DNA of 64,000 nt from a virus (IMGVR_UViG_3300035698_018317:161285-225284), one strand, 5' to 3'. Counted from the first letter of the stretch, positions 48,840 through 58,252 are shown. Numbers and translations are program-made. The notes: generated by a model not told the origin, from the sequence alone.

Positions 48840-49421
48840 ATGGATATACAATCTCTACAACTCGATTTAAAAATAAGTGCTAGAGCGTTGCTTGCTAGTT
48901 TTCGTTTTCTTACAGAAGAGTCTAGACTGACCGGAGCTTATCAAGACCCTTTATATTTCCCTTTTTATTATTATTTAGGACAAAAGGTAGATGCCAAGAA
49001 CTTAATTGAATGGAATTTCAATTTGGGGCTTTATGGCGGTTGTTTTTTAAAAGGAAATGATACAGTTGAGAATATGTTTTCTTTTCATGAGAAGACAGAA
49101 GAATTTTATTCTTCACGGATAGGGATTTCCAATATAAAGAATCATTATCATAAGAATTTTGAAATTTGTGAAGGAACTATTGATGAAGCTCAAGAACGGT
49201 TGGCTCAAGATTCTTGGGATGTTGCTATTGTAAATGGTGAGGTTTCTCGTAAAGAGCAAATATCGAGATTAGAGATTTTGTGGGAACACATAAAGTTAGA
49301 TGGACTAATAGTAGTTGATTATATAAGTTCTAATTGTGGGTTCGAAGATTTTTGTCATATAAAGAATCGTGTACCTGTAATTTTCGATACAAGATATGGA
49401 ATTGGAATAATTCAAAAATAA
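48840..49421 (+). CDS. Methyltransferase-fold-like hypothetical protein
   Basis: 193 aa from the ATG at 48840. Mixed alpha/beta sequence with a central DVAIVNGEVSRKEQIS and LDGLIVVDYISS, reminiscent of class I SAM methyltransferases, but the Gly-rich SAM loop is weak. The start codon directly follows the U-tract of the upstream terminator. Function not assigned. Confidence 0.55.
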   Translation: MDIQSLQLDLKISARALLASFRFLTEESRLTGAYQDPLYFPFYYYLGQKVDAKNLIEWNFNLGLYGGCFLKGNDTVENMFSFHEKTEEFYSSRIGISNIKNHYHKNFEICEGTIDEAQERLAQDSWDVAIVNGEVSRKEQISRLEILWEHIKLDGLIVVDYISSNCGFEDFCHIKNRVPVIFDTRYGIGIIQK

Positions 49422-49460
49422 AAACTTGTTTTTATACTAAGTTATTTTGAGGTAAATAAA

Positions 49461-50222
49461 ATGGGATATGAAGTAAAATACCAATATCACACCAAAGATG
49501 AAAATGGTGAATACGATACAGACAATACTGAAGAAGGAAGTATCAAAGTAGGTTCTCCTTATGAGGATTTACCTTTAGATAATTTGGCCGGGAAGGTTAT
49601 GTCTCTTCTCGCTCGAAGAAACATCTTAGTGACAGAAATAGAGACTTTCGAATATACAAAGAAAAAAATAAGTTTTTCGGAAGAGGAAAGCGGAATTAAG
49701 ATTAAGAATAAAAAGTTTAAGTTTGATGATGGACCGCCTGTTCAATGTTTTGATGAGAGTAGTGCGAAAGACCAGATTCAAGCCCTTATTTCTGCACATC
49801 CAGAGTTACTAGAAGGGGCTGCACAAGCCCCTACAGCAGCCACCACAACCCCTCCAGCAGTCCCGGCTGAGAAAGCGGTCACAGTACCTCATAAATCTCC
49901 TGAACAGATTATGCGACGTGAATATTTCTGGCCAGATGATGAGAGATGGGTAGACTTTGCCAGAAAATCTACTCCAAATATGTCATTTACTTTAAAAAAG
50001 GCATATCCGATATATGCTGAAAAAAATGAGTCTGGAACTCGAAATATTTTATATAAAATTAGGGATGACAATGGTAGTTTGATGTGGTGTGTTGATAAAT
50101 TGTTTTCTATGTCAGTACCGCAAGGAGATTTAACAGGAAAGACAGACACCGGAGGATTATCTGATGCAGGATTAATTTGGTCTGGAACTCAACAGGATAA
50201 TATCCCAGCTTTAAGAAAGTAA
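49461..50222 (+). CDS. Hypothetical protein with Ala/Pro/Thr linker
   Basis: 253 aa. An acidic N-terminal domain (residues 1-110), a low-complexity linker (APTAATTTPPAVPAE, about 122-137) and a C-terminal domain with WPDDERWVDFARKS. GAGG precedes the ATG. Between the UvsY-like and SSB genes; could be a structural or replication accessory. Confidence 0.65.
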   Translation: MGYEVKYQYHTKDENGEYDTDNTEEGSIKVGSPYEDLPLDNLAGKVMSLLARRNILVTEIETFEYTKKKISFSEEESGIKIKNKKFKFDDGPPVQCFDESSAKDQIQALISAHPELLEGAAQAPTAATTTPPAVPAEKAVTVPHKSPEQIMRREYFWPDDERWVDFARKSTPNMSFTLKKAYPIYAEKNESGTRNILYKIRDDNGSLMWCVDKLFSMSVPQGDLTGKTDTGGLSDAGLIWSGTQQDNIPALRK

Positions 50223-50226
50223 TAAA

Positions 50227-50643
50227 ATGAATAAACAAAGAAAAAAAGATAAAAAGAAGAAAGAAAGAACAAAGAAGGATAAGGCTTCATTTCTTCGAAA
50301 GAGGACTAAAGACCGTGCCGAAAAAAGAAAGGAACGGGATATAGAGAAGAGGGTAAGAGATGCCTCGCCTAAAAGGGAACCATTCCGTAATCCTTTAACA
50401 CCGGAAAAACAAGCAGAGCATGATGAAAAAGTCAAAGCTAAGTTACAACACAATCTTGAAGTCCTTCAAGCTCTTGAAGATGAGTATGATATAGAACAAG
50501 CTAAAAGAGAAGTACTAAACAAAGAACTTGAAGATGAAGGAAATATGACCGTACAAGAGAAGATGAAAGCAATAAATGATAAAAGTATTGCTGAAGGTCA
50601 AAAAGCTGAAGCAGAAGTTATTGCTGAAGAAGTTGAAGCATAG
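50227..50643 (+). CDS. Highly charged coiled-coil protein
   Basis: 138 aa, with a Lys/Arg-rich N-terminus (KKDKKKKERTKKDK) and an acidic coiled-coil C-terminal half (ALEDEYDIEQAKREVL). No known domain. A terminator follows. Confidence 0.65.
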   Translation: MNKQRKKDKKKKERTKKDKASFLRKRTKDRAEKRKERDIEKRVRDASPKREPFRNPLTPEKQAEHDEKVKAKLQHNLEVLQALEDEYDIEQAKREVLNKELEDEGNMTVQEKMKAINDKSIAEGQKAEAEVIAEEVEA

Positions 50644-50659
50644 AATAATTTTATTTTTC

Positions 50660-50692
50660 AAAAAGAGCTATTTAAAAAATATAGCTCTTTTT
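50660..50692 (+). terminator. Intrinsic terminator
   Basis: 12-bp stem AAAAAGAGCTAT / ATAGCTCTTTTT, 9-nt loop, followed by T. Confidence 0.85.
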
Positions 50693-50826
50693 TTAATTAA
50701 TTTTTATTTTTCGCTAAACTAACTTGCATGTTGGAACGATTATAGATATAGTAAACAAACGTAAAACGTAAACAACGTAAAACGTAAAACCATTAACCAT
50801 TAACTTATTAACAGGAGAAAACAAAA

Positions 50827-51807
50827 ATGGGACTAAATTTAGCAGAAATGCAGAGTGAAAAAGAGAGATTGGCACAAGGAAACAAGAGCGAATTTCTAGA
50901 GAATTTCGTAAGAATGCCGGATGGCAATGGGCATTTGACACTTCGCCTACTTCCCCCGGCTGAAGACGGGATGTTTGAGAAAGAAGTTAATCCTTTCGTT
51001 GTAAGAACAAGAATCCACCGTGTAAACAATAAGAGTATGCACTGTCCAAAAGAACTGGATAAGGATAACGGTAGACGTTGGGTTGGCGAATGCCCAATTT
51101 GCAACTATTACCATTGGCTTTGGAATGAGTCAAAGAAGAAAGACCCAACCGAGGCAGAGGCAATGCAGGCAAAAGCTCGGGAAATTAAACCTATCGAGCG
51201 TTATTACTACAACGTATTAGTACGTTCGCAGTTTAATGAAGATAAACAGGCAGTAGAGAAAAATGTTGGCCCTAAGATTTTCAGTTGTGGTAAGACTCTT
51301 TACGGAATGATTGTGCGTGCAATTTGCGGCGACAAAGAGCTTGAAGAGAAGCCTCTGGGCGACGTTACGGATGTAAAGGGTGGTCGTGACTTTAAGTTGA
51401 TGAAGACGATGCGACAATCAGGACAGAATAGTTATCCAAATTATAGTGACTCTAAATTCCTTGATGAATCTCCATTAGGAGAGGGCGAGGATGTCACAAA
51501 ATGGTTGACTGGACTTCATGATTTATCAACTCTTCGTGTTATTAAGTCGGAAGAAGAATTGAAGCATGAACTTAAGGTTCATTTGGGTGTTGCAAAGGAT
51601 GTTAACGATGGTGGTTTTGACCCTTCTGAGTTCCAGAAAGGCGGCACAGACGCCGTTGCAGAAGAAACCCCCTCAGTATCGGAAGCAAAGGCAGAAGAGG
51701 CTCCAGCAGCCACTCCTGACGCTCCTGAAGCACCTGCTACCCCTGTAGTTGAAGAAGATGATGCATTAGACGGAGATGATTTCATTAACAAATTGAAATC
51801 AATGTAA
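50827..51807 (+). CDS. gp32-like single-stranded DNA-binding protein
   Basis: 326 aa. An OB-fold core with a zinc site: MHCPKEL (Cys73) and ECPICNYYH (Cys89, Cys92), like T4 gp32. The basic N-terminal arm is short, and an acidic tail (DDALDGDDFINKLKSM) should bind partner proteins. An Ala/Pro/Glu linker joins them. Coats ssDNA at the fork. AGGAG before the start. Confidence 0.9.
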   Translation: MGLNLAEMQSEKERLAQGNKSEFLENFVRMPDGNGHLTLRLLPPAEDGMFEKEVNPFVVRTRIHRVNNKSMHCPKELDKDNGRRWVGECPICNYYHWLWNESKKKDPTEAEAMQAKAREIKPIERYYYNVLVRSQFNEDKQAVEKNVGPKIFSCGKTLYGMIVRAICGDKELEEKPLGDVTDVKGGRDFKLMKTMRQSGQNSYPNYSDSKFLDESPLGEGEDVTKWLTGLHDLSTLRVIKSEEELKHELKVHLGVAKDVNDGGFDPSEFQKGGTDAVAEETPSVSEAKAEEAPAATPDAPEAPATPVVEEDDALDGDDFINKLKSM

Positions 51808-51821
51808 AAGGTCCGGTTGGT

Positions 51822-51855
51822 AAAGGGGCCATGGGTATTTCCCCATGGCCCCTTT
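51822..51855 (+). terminator. Intrinsic terminator
   Basis: 14-bp perfect stem AAAGGGGCCATGGG / CCCATGGCCCCTTT with a 6-nt loop and T tail. Separates SSB from uvsX. Confidence 0.92.
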
Positions 51856-51877
51856 TTTTAAGAAATAAGGATAAATT

Positions 51878-53077
51878 ATGGCGAAGAAGAAAAAAGAAGA
51901 AGTAAAGTCAGATTTTTTTGCTGATTTAGCAGAACATACAGGCGGTCGTATTTTGAAAGGCTTGGGCGATAGTCGATATTTTGTGGATAGTGGTAACTTA
52001 GCTTTGAATTATATAAATTCAGGGAAATTTATGGGTGGTGGTTGGCCAACCGGGATTATAGAAATTTTTGGGCCTCCCGCATCTGCAAAGAGTTTATTTG
52101 CCTATTCAGCGTTAGGAGCTTGTCAAAGAATGGGAGGAATAGCTATTCTCTTGGACTGTGAACGTGCAGCGAATGAAAAGTTTGCTGTTAGTGCTGGTCA
52201 TGTAAATGAAAATGAATTGATTATTCAGACACCAATTTCTATTGAAGAAGTAGAAAGAAAGATTATCAGCATGACGAAGCTCATTAGGGAAAAAAAGGGT
52301 GAAGACATTCCGATATTTTTTGCATGGGATTCAATTGGAGTAGCTTCTTGTGAACGAGAAGTGAAAGAGACACATCTTCCTGAAGAATATACACAAAAGC
52401 AGTTCAAGGATATTGTTGGTGGAAAAGAACAACCCGGAGAACGTGCGAAAGCGGCTGGTCGTATGTTAAGAAAAGTTAATCCGTTCCTTGATGAGCATAA
52501 TGCTACTTTGTTTGTTATCAATCAAACTAGGATGGCAATAGGTGCATATGGTGACCCTGAAGTTACGGCTGGTGGTGGTAAATCACTTCCTTTCTATGCC
52601 AACTGTCGTGTTCGAACTTGGCCCAGAAAACAGATTGAAGATGCAAAAAGAAAAATACCAATTGGAGTTAATATAAACTTAAGAAATAAAAAGAGTCGTT
52701 CATTTGTTCCATTCTTGGGAACAACTAATGTCCAACTATATTTTGCAAGCGGAATTAATCCTGTTGGTGGTCTTCTAGAGGTTTTAGTCGGTGCAGGCCG
52801 AGTAGAAGGAAAAGGAACCTATATAGTAAATGAGCCTTGGGCTGGAGGAGAGGAAATTAAATTTAAAGCATCAAAAGAAAGAAATGATGTGCCAATAGAA
52901 TTAATTTTAGAATGCCCAGCTTTGATAGACGCTACATCTAAAAAAGAAGTAGAAGATTATTTAAGAGTTTATTCAGAGGCATACAATTTATCTATATCAG
53001 ACCTAGTTGAAACAGATATAGAAGGTTCTGATGATTATGAAGATGATACTGATGATACTGATGTATTAGAGATATAA
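51878..53077 (+). CDS. UvsX/RecA-like recombinase
   Basis: 399 aa. Walker A GPPASAKS (65-72), Walker B region IFFAWDSIG, and the TLFVINQTR/TAGGGKSLPFY loop that forms the L1/L2 DNA-binding region. Catalyses strand exchange for recombination-dependent replication with the gp32- and UvsY-like proteins. Acidic tail (DDYEDDTDDTD) at the end. AAGGA precedes the ATG. Confidence 0.93.
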   Translation: MAKKKKEEVKSDFFADLAEHTGGRILKGLGDSRYFVDSGNLALNYINSGKFMGGGWPTGIIEIFGPPASAKSLFAYSALGACQRMGGIAILLDCERAANEKFAVSAGHVNENELIIQTPISIEEVERKIISMTKLIREKKGEDIPIFFAWDSIGVASCEREVKETHLPEEYTQKQFKDIVGGKEQPGERAKAAGRMLRKVNPFLDEHNATLFVINQTRMAIGAYGDPEVTAGGGKSLPFYANCRVRTWPRKQIEDAKRKIPIGVNINLRNKKSRSFVPFLGTTNVQLYFASGINPVGGLLEVLVGAGRVEGKGTYIVNEPWAGGEEIKFKASKERNDVPIELILECPALIDATSKKEVEDYLRVYSEAYNLSISDLVETDIEGSDDYEDDTDDTDVLEI

Positions 53078-53088
53078 TCTCCACTACG

Positions 53089-53128
53089 AAAAATAACCCA
53101 ACTAGTTTTAGCTAGTTGGGTTATTTTT
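53089..53128. terminator. Bidirectional terminator
   Basis: 17-bp stem AAAAATAACCCAACTAG with its complement, 6-nt loop and T run; lies between convergent genes uvsX and 53143. Confidence 0.88.
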
Positions 53129-53142
53129 TTTATTGTTTTTAT

Positions 53143-53781
53143 TTAGTAGGGATTGTCGCTGAACGGCGTGCGGCGGCTTCGATATTCATCAGGACGTTGC
53201 TTGTCCTTGTGACTATTGAGTTTACGACCGAGCTTCTTTTTTTCTCTTAAAGATTCCATCACGGATAATGGTCTCTTTTTTGGTTTATTAACTATCGACC
53301 AGCATCCCGGCGTAGTTTTAACTACGTTATAACCTTTGGTTGTGAGTTCTTTTCTTACCGCTAGTATATGGCTTTTATAGGTTGCGAGACCAAAGCCATA
53401 TGTTTTAAAATTGTAAGCGACATCATTTGCAGAAACCTGTTTTTGGCCAAGGAACTGTTCTCTAACGTAGTTCCTAATGGTTGCTGCTTTCCGTGCTTTA
53501 CTATTTACGGCGGTTTCGGGTTTAGCCTTACGGTTACTCTTTTTAATTTTTGTTTCGATTACCGTATAAGCAACATCAGCCTTATAATCTTGGTTCGTTA
53601 AAGCCTTCGCCAGATTAACAAGGTCAAGCAGTGGTGGCAAGTTCGCTTCGTCTATTGTTACCACATAGATACCAGCGTTAAGCTTGTTTGCGTATTCTAT
53701 AAGCTGTCGGTAATGTTTCATCAGCGTAAAATACTTGTGTCCATCGGCGTCTTCAATCATCATGCATTTTTTCGTTTTCAA
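53143..53781 (-). CDS. Hypothetical basic protein, TTG start
   Basis: 212 aa from a TTG at 53781 with AAGGAG six nt upstream, so the start is well supported. A small alpha/beta N-terminus (YVVTIDEANLPPLLDL), a central helical part that may be a winged-helix, and a basic tail. Probably DNA- or RNA-binding. Confidence 0.6.
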   Translation of the reverse strand: MKTKKCMMIEDADGHKYFTLMKHYRQLIEYANKLNAGIYVVTIDEANLPPLLDLVNLAKALTNQDYKADVAYTVIETKIKKSNRKAKPETAVNSKARKAATIRNYVREQFLGQKQVSANDVAYNFKTYGFGLATYKSHILAVRKELTTKGYNVVKTTPGCWSIVNKPKKRPLSVMESLREKKKLGRKLNSHKDKQRPDEYRSRRTPFSDNPY

Positions 53782-53856
53782 GTTAAGCTCCTTATTCTGT
53801 ATTGCATTCTACAGATTTTCGGGTAGAATAAAAGCTCAAAGTTAGGAAATACAAAA

Positions 53857-54891
53857 ATGGATTCACAAGAAGTATTAACGTTTGATTCGTGTCGCAGGTT
53901 TGGTGCGGAGATTGAAATCTGTTCCTTTGACCATCGTGACTTCAAAAACAACCCCTTAGAGGGTAACGAAATGCCTCAAGGCATTGAAGAAGTGGCCCAT
54001 ACCTTGATGGAGGGCTTAAATGCCCAAGTCATTGTCAATAAATGGCACCATACGCATAATAATGAATCGTGGGTGGTTAAACCTGATTCATCTGCGGGTA
54101 TTGAGGTTTGCTCTCCAGTCATTAAAGGGTGGCGAGGCATCAGGGATGTATGTACTGCTGTCGAGTTGATGAAAACAAATCCTGAAGTGGCTGTAGATGG
54201 AAAATGTGGTTTTCATATTCATGTTGAAGTGGAAGATTTTGACACCAGACTTTTAGGCAAAGCTCTTGCTTGGTGGGTAAAATGTGAATCTGTGTTTATG
54301 GATTCTGTTCCATCTTGCAGGAAAAGAAATAAATATTGCGAACAAGTGGGATTGAGTCCAGTATTCCAACATGACACAAGAATTGATGGAGAGTGGCTTG
54401 TTAATTTACTGGGTGAGATGAAGTATTATACAATTAATACTTATCACCTATGTAAAGGTAAAAGAAAGACTATTGAGTTCCGAATCATCGAAGGCAAAGG
54501 TTGTCTTGATTCATATCTTATAAAAAATTGGATGAGGTTACTCATTCATTTTGTAGAGATGGCTAAAAAAGCACCGTGGCCTAAGAGATATAAAGAAGAC
54601 AATCCTTGGACTGGATATTTGTGGTTAGATTTTCGTGATGTGATGAAATTTCTAGGATTTGACGGGCCGTTGTCTAAAGGGTTGGAAGAAACAAGAAACT
54701 GGTTTATAGCTAGAATACAGAAAAATATACGTGAGAATTTATCTGGTTGTTTGTCTGAATCTGCCCGAGGCATTTGTGCCCAACAGGTTGAAGAATTCAT
54801 AGCTCAACACGGACTTGGTGATGACCTTTCAAATTGGTTGGTGCCGGAGAATTTGGAAGAGGCGTTATATTCAAAAGAAACAGCTTTATAA
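53857..54891 (+). CDS. Amidoligase family enzyme (ATP-grasp-related COOH-NH2 ligase)
   Basis: 344 aa. Motifs of the amidoligase family: RRFGAEIEIC at the start, VVKPDSSAGIEVCSP, KCGFHIHVEVEDFD, KTIEFRIIEGKG. The fold resembles glutamine synthetase/GCS. Such enzymes join amino acids or peptides by amide bonds, sometimes for cell-wall or protein tagging. Substrate here is unknown. Start follows a GTTAGGA region. Confidence 0.85.
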   Translation: MDSQEVLTFDSCRRFGAEIEICSFDHRDFKNNPLEGNEMPQGIEEVAHTLMEGLNAQVIVNKWHHTHNNESWVVKPDSSAGIEVCSPVIKGWRGIRDVCTAVELMKTNPEVAVDGKCGFHIHVEVEDFDTRLLGKALAWWVKCESVFMDSVPSCRKRNKYCEQVGLSPVFQHDTRIDGEWLVNLLGEMKYYTINTYHLCKGKRKTIEFRIIEGKGCLDSYLIKNWMRLLIHFVEMAKKAPWPKRYKEDNPWTGYLWLDFRDVMKFLGFDGPLSKGLEETRNWFIARIQKNIRENLSGCLSESARGICAQQVEEFIAQHGLGDDLSNWLVPENLEEALYSKETAL

Positions 54892-54919
54892 AGGGCGTTC
54901 GTAATCGTATATAATTATT

Positions 54920-55375
54920 GTGACAGAGTATAAAGAATTAAGTACTGCAATAGCACACATAAGGAATGTAGGGGAACAATTAGTCCCGTATAATTTTCCT
55001 CAAGCAGACCCTCAACTTGAAGATGAGATGGGTGTGTTAAAAACACGGGAATTATGTGTAGATGGATATCATGTCATCATACACTTCAGTAAAGCTTTTC
55101 ATAATGAATATTATTTGGAAACGTTACAAATATTAGGGAAGAAGGTTCCTTTTCTTCCTTTCAACTTAGTTGTTAAATTAGCTAAAAAGTTTCTGGGGTC
55201 TCACCATTTGTCTTTATCCGAGTTATTAAGGGATAATAGGAAAATTTATTGCTGGACCATATGCGTAGATGCGGAAGGTCACCCACTTCCTTCGGTTCAT
55301 GAAGAGGCAAAACTCCTTGAATTTGAGGGATTTGAATACGCCTACGTAGACGCTCAATTTATAAATTTTTATTAA
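54920..55375 (+). CDS. Hypothetical protein after amidoligase
   Basis: 151 aa from a GTG at 54920; TATAAT ends 4 nt upstream. Mixed alpha/beta with VDGYHVIIHFSKAF and YCWTICVDAEGHPLP. Could be a substrate or partner of the amidoligase; not recognised. Confidence 0.6.
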   Translation: MTEYKELSTAIAHIRNVGEQLVPYNFPQADPQLEDEMGVLKTRELCVDGYHVIIHFSKAFHNEYYLETLQILGKKVPFLPFNLVVKLAKKFLGSHHLSLSELLRDNRKIYCWTICVDAEGHPLPSVHEEAKLLEFEGFEYAYVDAQFINFY

Positions 55376-55446
55376 TATTTTTTATCTGTTTTAACTGATT
55401 ATTTGACGTAGATATCTTTAGTTCAACCTATCATTAGGAGGAAATT

Positions 55447-55746
55447 ATGGATAAGGCTACGAAGATACAACAGCTTTTAATCGCCCATCTGCTGAAAGAA
55501 GGACAAATATCTCTATTACTGCCGGGAGGAATGTCTGTAGAAGTGGGGATGCTTCAAGAGGGAAAACATGGACCGCAAATTGCCGACGATTATTGCTGGG
55601 TTACAGCTAATCAAAACGATAATTCAGTAAATATAGACTCATATAATAATTTATATTTGCAATATCCTGAAGTAAGTGGTAAAATGCTTATTGAAGATAA
55701 GTTTGAAAAAGAAGGTAAATCAATAACGGTCCTACAAGCTTGTTAA
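55447..55746 (+). CDS. Small hypothetical protein
   Basis: 99 aa with AGGAGG before the ATG. N-terminal helix (ATKIQQLLIAHLLKEG) then a beta-rich domain ending in a Cys. Function unknown. Confidence 0.65.
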   Translation: MDKATKIQQLLIAHLLKEGQISLLLPGGMSVEVGMLQEGKHGPQIADDYCWVTANQNDNSVNIDSYNNLYLQYPEVSGKMLIEDKFEKEGKSITVLQAC

Positions 55747-56015
55747 ATTTCTTTAGTTTGTAGGTGAATAATTTCTGAATTAGATAGCATAAATTCGCTA
55801 GTTATGTTACTATTATCTATAGAATATTCAGCCCATATTATAAACCCTTTGGATATGAGTTCAAACCTTGTCATCTTAAGATTATGTATTGTTCCTTGTA
55901 TATCAAGGTGTTTATGAGAATACTCAGCACAAAGAGAAAGTAATTCACGATAGTTCGTGAACTGAGTCCAAGAAGTTAATAATAAGTTTTCAATTTTATC
56001 TAGGTTAAGTATCAA
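55743..56015 (-). CDS. Small hypothetical protein
   Basis: 90 aa, alpha/beta, no motif. Its stop overlaps the convergent gene by four bases. Start has no clear ribosome-binding site. Confidence 0.5.
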   Translation of the reverse strand: MILNLDKIENLLLTSWTQFTNYRELLSLCAEYSHKHLDIQGTIHNLKMTRFELISKGFIIWAEYSIDNSNITSEFMLSNSEIIHLQTKEI

Positions 56016-56027
56016 GAGGATTTACCT

Positions 56028-56273
56028 ATGAATGATTCGAATTTAAGAGAGTATACAAAAACTTTATCTGATACGGATGTTTCTTTTTTATACATTCGTT
56101 TTCAACAGCGTTTAGGCGGTGACACAGAAGAAATTTGTCAAGTTTTAGCTAGAAGTAGAGAAGTAGATAGATGGTTAACTTCAGCAAAAAATCATGATGA
56201 ATGGGATGTGATGTTTGAACAGGTGGCACGAATAATTTCAGAATCACACAAAAGCAGGAAATTAGACCGTTAG
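56028..56273 (+). CDS. Small hypothetical protein
   Basis: 81 aa, acidic and helical (TKTLSDTDVSFLYIRFQQR). AGAGG before the ATG. No domain recognised. Ends against the carbohydrate-binding-like gene. Confidence 0.55.
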   Translation: MNDSNLREYTKTLSDTDVSFLYIRFQQRLGGDTEEICQVLARSREVDRWLTSAKNHDEWDVMFEQVARIISESHKSRKLDR

Positions 56274-57379
56274 ACGAAGATGTTATTTGGTGAGCTTATT
56301 AAGTTCACATCTTCAAGTTTTTCTTCATTGGCTAGATTTTCAAGCGTGAAGTCGGACGCCTTATAAATTCCATCTTTTACAACGAGAGCAAATCCACTGG
56401 GTTTGCTCTCGTTTGTTTTTCTAGTATTTAATACGTATTCGTAAGTGAGAACCGGACATGGTATTGGCTCTAGGTTGATAAGTAATAAAGCAATCCATTT
56501 GTCTTTGTATTGAAAAATATGTTTGTCTTTTTTGAATACTATAGGATTTTTAGTGCTTGTAAATATAAAATGGTCTATATCGTTACTTTCCCAGTTTATT
56601 AAGTTTTCATTTCTTTGGATGGTGTCTTTTGGGTCGATGACACTTACATCTGCTTTGGCTTTAAATACATCATTCCCTATTTTAATAGGAATATAATGAT
56701 TTTCTATTGGTAAAGAAAGAGCAAGCATATGTTCTTCTGGTTCTGGAGGTGGCCCATTTTCACAGCATTGGCCTGTCAAAGAAACAGCATCTAAAAAACA
56801 TCCTTGGTCCGAGGGATTCGTAGGTTTAATTGTTACCATAACTGTAGATGCATTTGGCGTAAATACTATTTCTTTAGTCTTCCATGAGCCAGTTATAGAG
56901 TCGGTTATATAAGTTGTCAATGTTCCAGTAGTTGTATTGGTAATTTCGACTTCAAAATCTTCATAATCTGTTGGGCTTTGATGTTCGTTTCTAGCTTGAT
57001 AAGCGAAGCTTAAAGTATGTTGTGTGCCACCATCGGAGATGGTAACAGTCTGGGTGACACCCCAACCTTCGGATGCTTGGGCTTGTAGTTCTACGAAGTA
57101 AGTGCCTTCATAAGCAGGAGTGCTCATGCCTGCTCCATTCCAAAACTCTATGTTCCAATTACCAGTTGGAGTGGTTGACTCTATCGCACAATCCCAACCA
57201 TCAACACTTCCTTGGTCTACCCATTCAAAATTCCCAGTTATTGACCCTTGTTCAAAACCCCCGTTTATTAACAATTCCCCACAGTCGCAGCATTCACATA
57301 GCATGGTCCAGCATGGGTCTTGAAGTAAACATGCTTTGATATCGTCTGCAATTCCTTGTCCATCGGTAATAAGTGGCAT
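56270..57379 (-). CDS. DUF642-like/CBM-type virion protein
   Basis: 369 aa. Residues about 37-205 have the NGGFEQG ... GW ... VELQAQ ... VTQTVTISDGG ... LDAVSLTG layout of DUF642/CBM-like galactose-binding beta-sandwiches. A Cys cluster (CWTMLCECCDCG) lies just before it. A Pro/Glu hinge leads to a second beta-rich domain. Probable surface or receptor-binding protein. Confidence 0.7.
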   Translation of the reverse strand: MPLITDGQGIADDIKACLLQDPCWTMLCECCDCGELLINGGFEQGSITGNFEWVDQGSVDGWDCAIESTTPTGNWNIEFWNGAGMSTPAYEGTYFVELQAQASEGWGVTQTVTISDGGTQHTLSFAYQARNEHQSPTDYEDFEVEITNTTTGTLTTYITDSITGSWKTKEIVFTPNASTVMVTIKPTNPSDQGCFLDAVSLTGQCCENGPPPEPEEHMLALSLPIENHYIPIKIGNDVFKAKADVSVIDPKDTIQRNENLINWESNDIDHFIFTSTKNPIVFKKDKHIFQYKDKWIALLLINLEPIPCPVLTYEYVLNTRKTNESKPSGFALVVKDGIYKASDFTLENLANEEKLEDVNLISSPNNIFV

Positions 57380-57386
57380 ACCTTAT

Positions 57387-57737
57387 TTATGCCTGATTAC
57401 TCTCATCTCCAAAAAAACCATCTGGGTATTCTATTTTAACGCTTCCGTCCCCTTTTGTTTTTTTACCTTTTTCATCTTCTACCCACCATTTTACTTGCTG
57501 AACTTCAGGTTTAAATGATTCATTTTTTCCTTCTTCATTCATGGCGGTAAATTGGTCTTCAAAGAAACAGGTATCGTTTTTGTCTACGGGGATATGAATT
57601 TTTTCTCCATCGTGTAGAACAATAACCCCACATAGATTTTCTTTTGGATTAAATAATCTGCACTTCCCACATAGAGGTTTTACTTTTTCTTTATCTTTAC
57701 TGAAGATTTCTTTTATTTTTATTATTTTCTTTTGCAT
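57387..57737 (-). CDS. Small Cys-containing hypothetical protein
   Basis: 116 aa. CGKC with two later Cys (LCG, TCFF) may bind a metal. Acidic C-terminal half. Seven bases upstream of the DUF642-like gene on the same strand. Confidence 0.6.
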   Translation of the reverse strand: MQKKIIKIKEIFSKDKEKVKPLCGKCRLFNPKENLCGVIVLHDGEKIHIPVDKNDTCFFEDQFTAMNEEGKNESFKPEVQQVKWWVEDEKGKKTKGDGSVKIEYPDGFFGDESNQA

Positions 57738-57807
57738 TTTTTTATAGAAACATGATTTAATTTATGTTAAACTAATTGAGTAATATATAAAAGATTTTAG
57801 GAGAAAT

Positions 57808-58251
57808 ATGAAACTTAAACAATCAGGTGGTGAAGAACAATTTAAAACAGGTGCGGTCAGAGATGTGGCCGATGACAAACCAAGACCTGATTTGATATCC
57901 CCGTTTGCCGAAGAACGGTTGGGGGTGTGGATGAGATTAGGTGCTGTCCGATACGCTGAGAGGAATTGGGAACAAGGGATGCCTATGTCTCGTACTCTTG
58001 CCTCTTTAAATAGGCATTTAATGTGGTACAAACAAGGAAAGAAGGATGAAGACCATCTTTCGGCAATTATGTTTAATGCCATGGCTTTGATTCACCATGA
58101 AGAGATGATAAAAAGAGGGGTGTTGCCCAAAGAGTTAGGAGATTTGCAAACATATTCTATTGAAAGTCAAAATGATAATGAAGCAAAAAAGATTTCGCCC
58201 TCTAAAAAGAAAGCCAACAAGAAAACGCACAATAAGACGAAGAAAGGATAA
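57808..58251 (+). CDS. dATP/dGTP diphosphohydrolase-like (DUF5664-type) protein
   Basis: 147 aa. The start GAVRDVADDKPRPDLISP, then RLGAVRYAERNWEQG, SLNRHLMWYKQG and DEDHLSAIMFNAMALIHHEE form a compact helical His/Asp domain I recognise as the phage DUF5664/dGTP-diphosphohydrolase N-terminal type. The tail is Lys-rich. Adjacent to dCMP deaminase, so a nucleotide-pool role is likely. Confidence 0.7.
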   Translation: MKLKQSGGEEQFKTGAVRDVADDKPRPDLISPFAEERLGVWMRLGAVRYAERNWEQGMPMSRTLASLNRHLMWYKQGKKDEDHLSAIMFNAMALIHHEEMIKRGVLPKELGDLQTYSIESQNDNEAKKISPSKKKANKKTHNKTKKG

Positions 58252-58252
58252 T

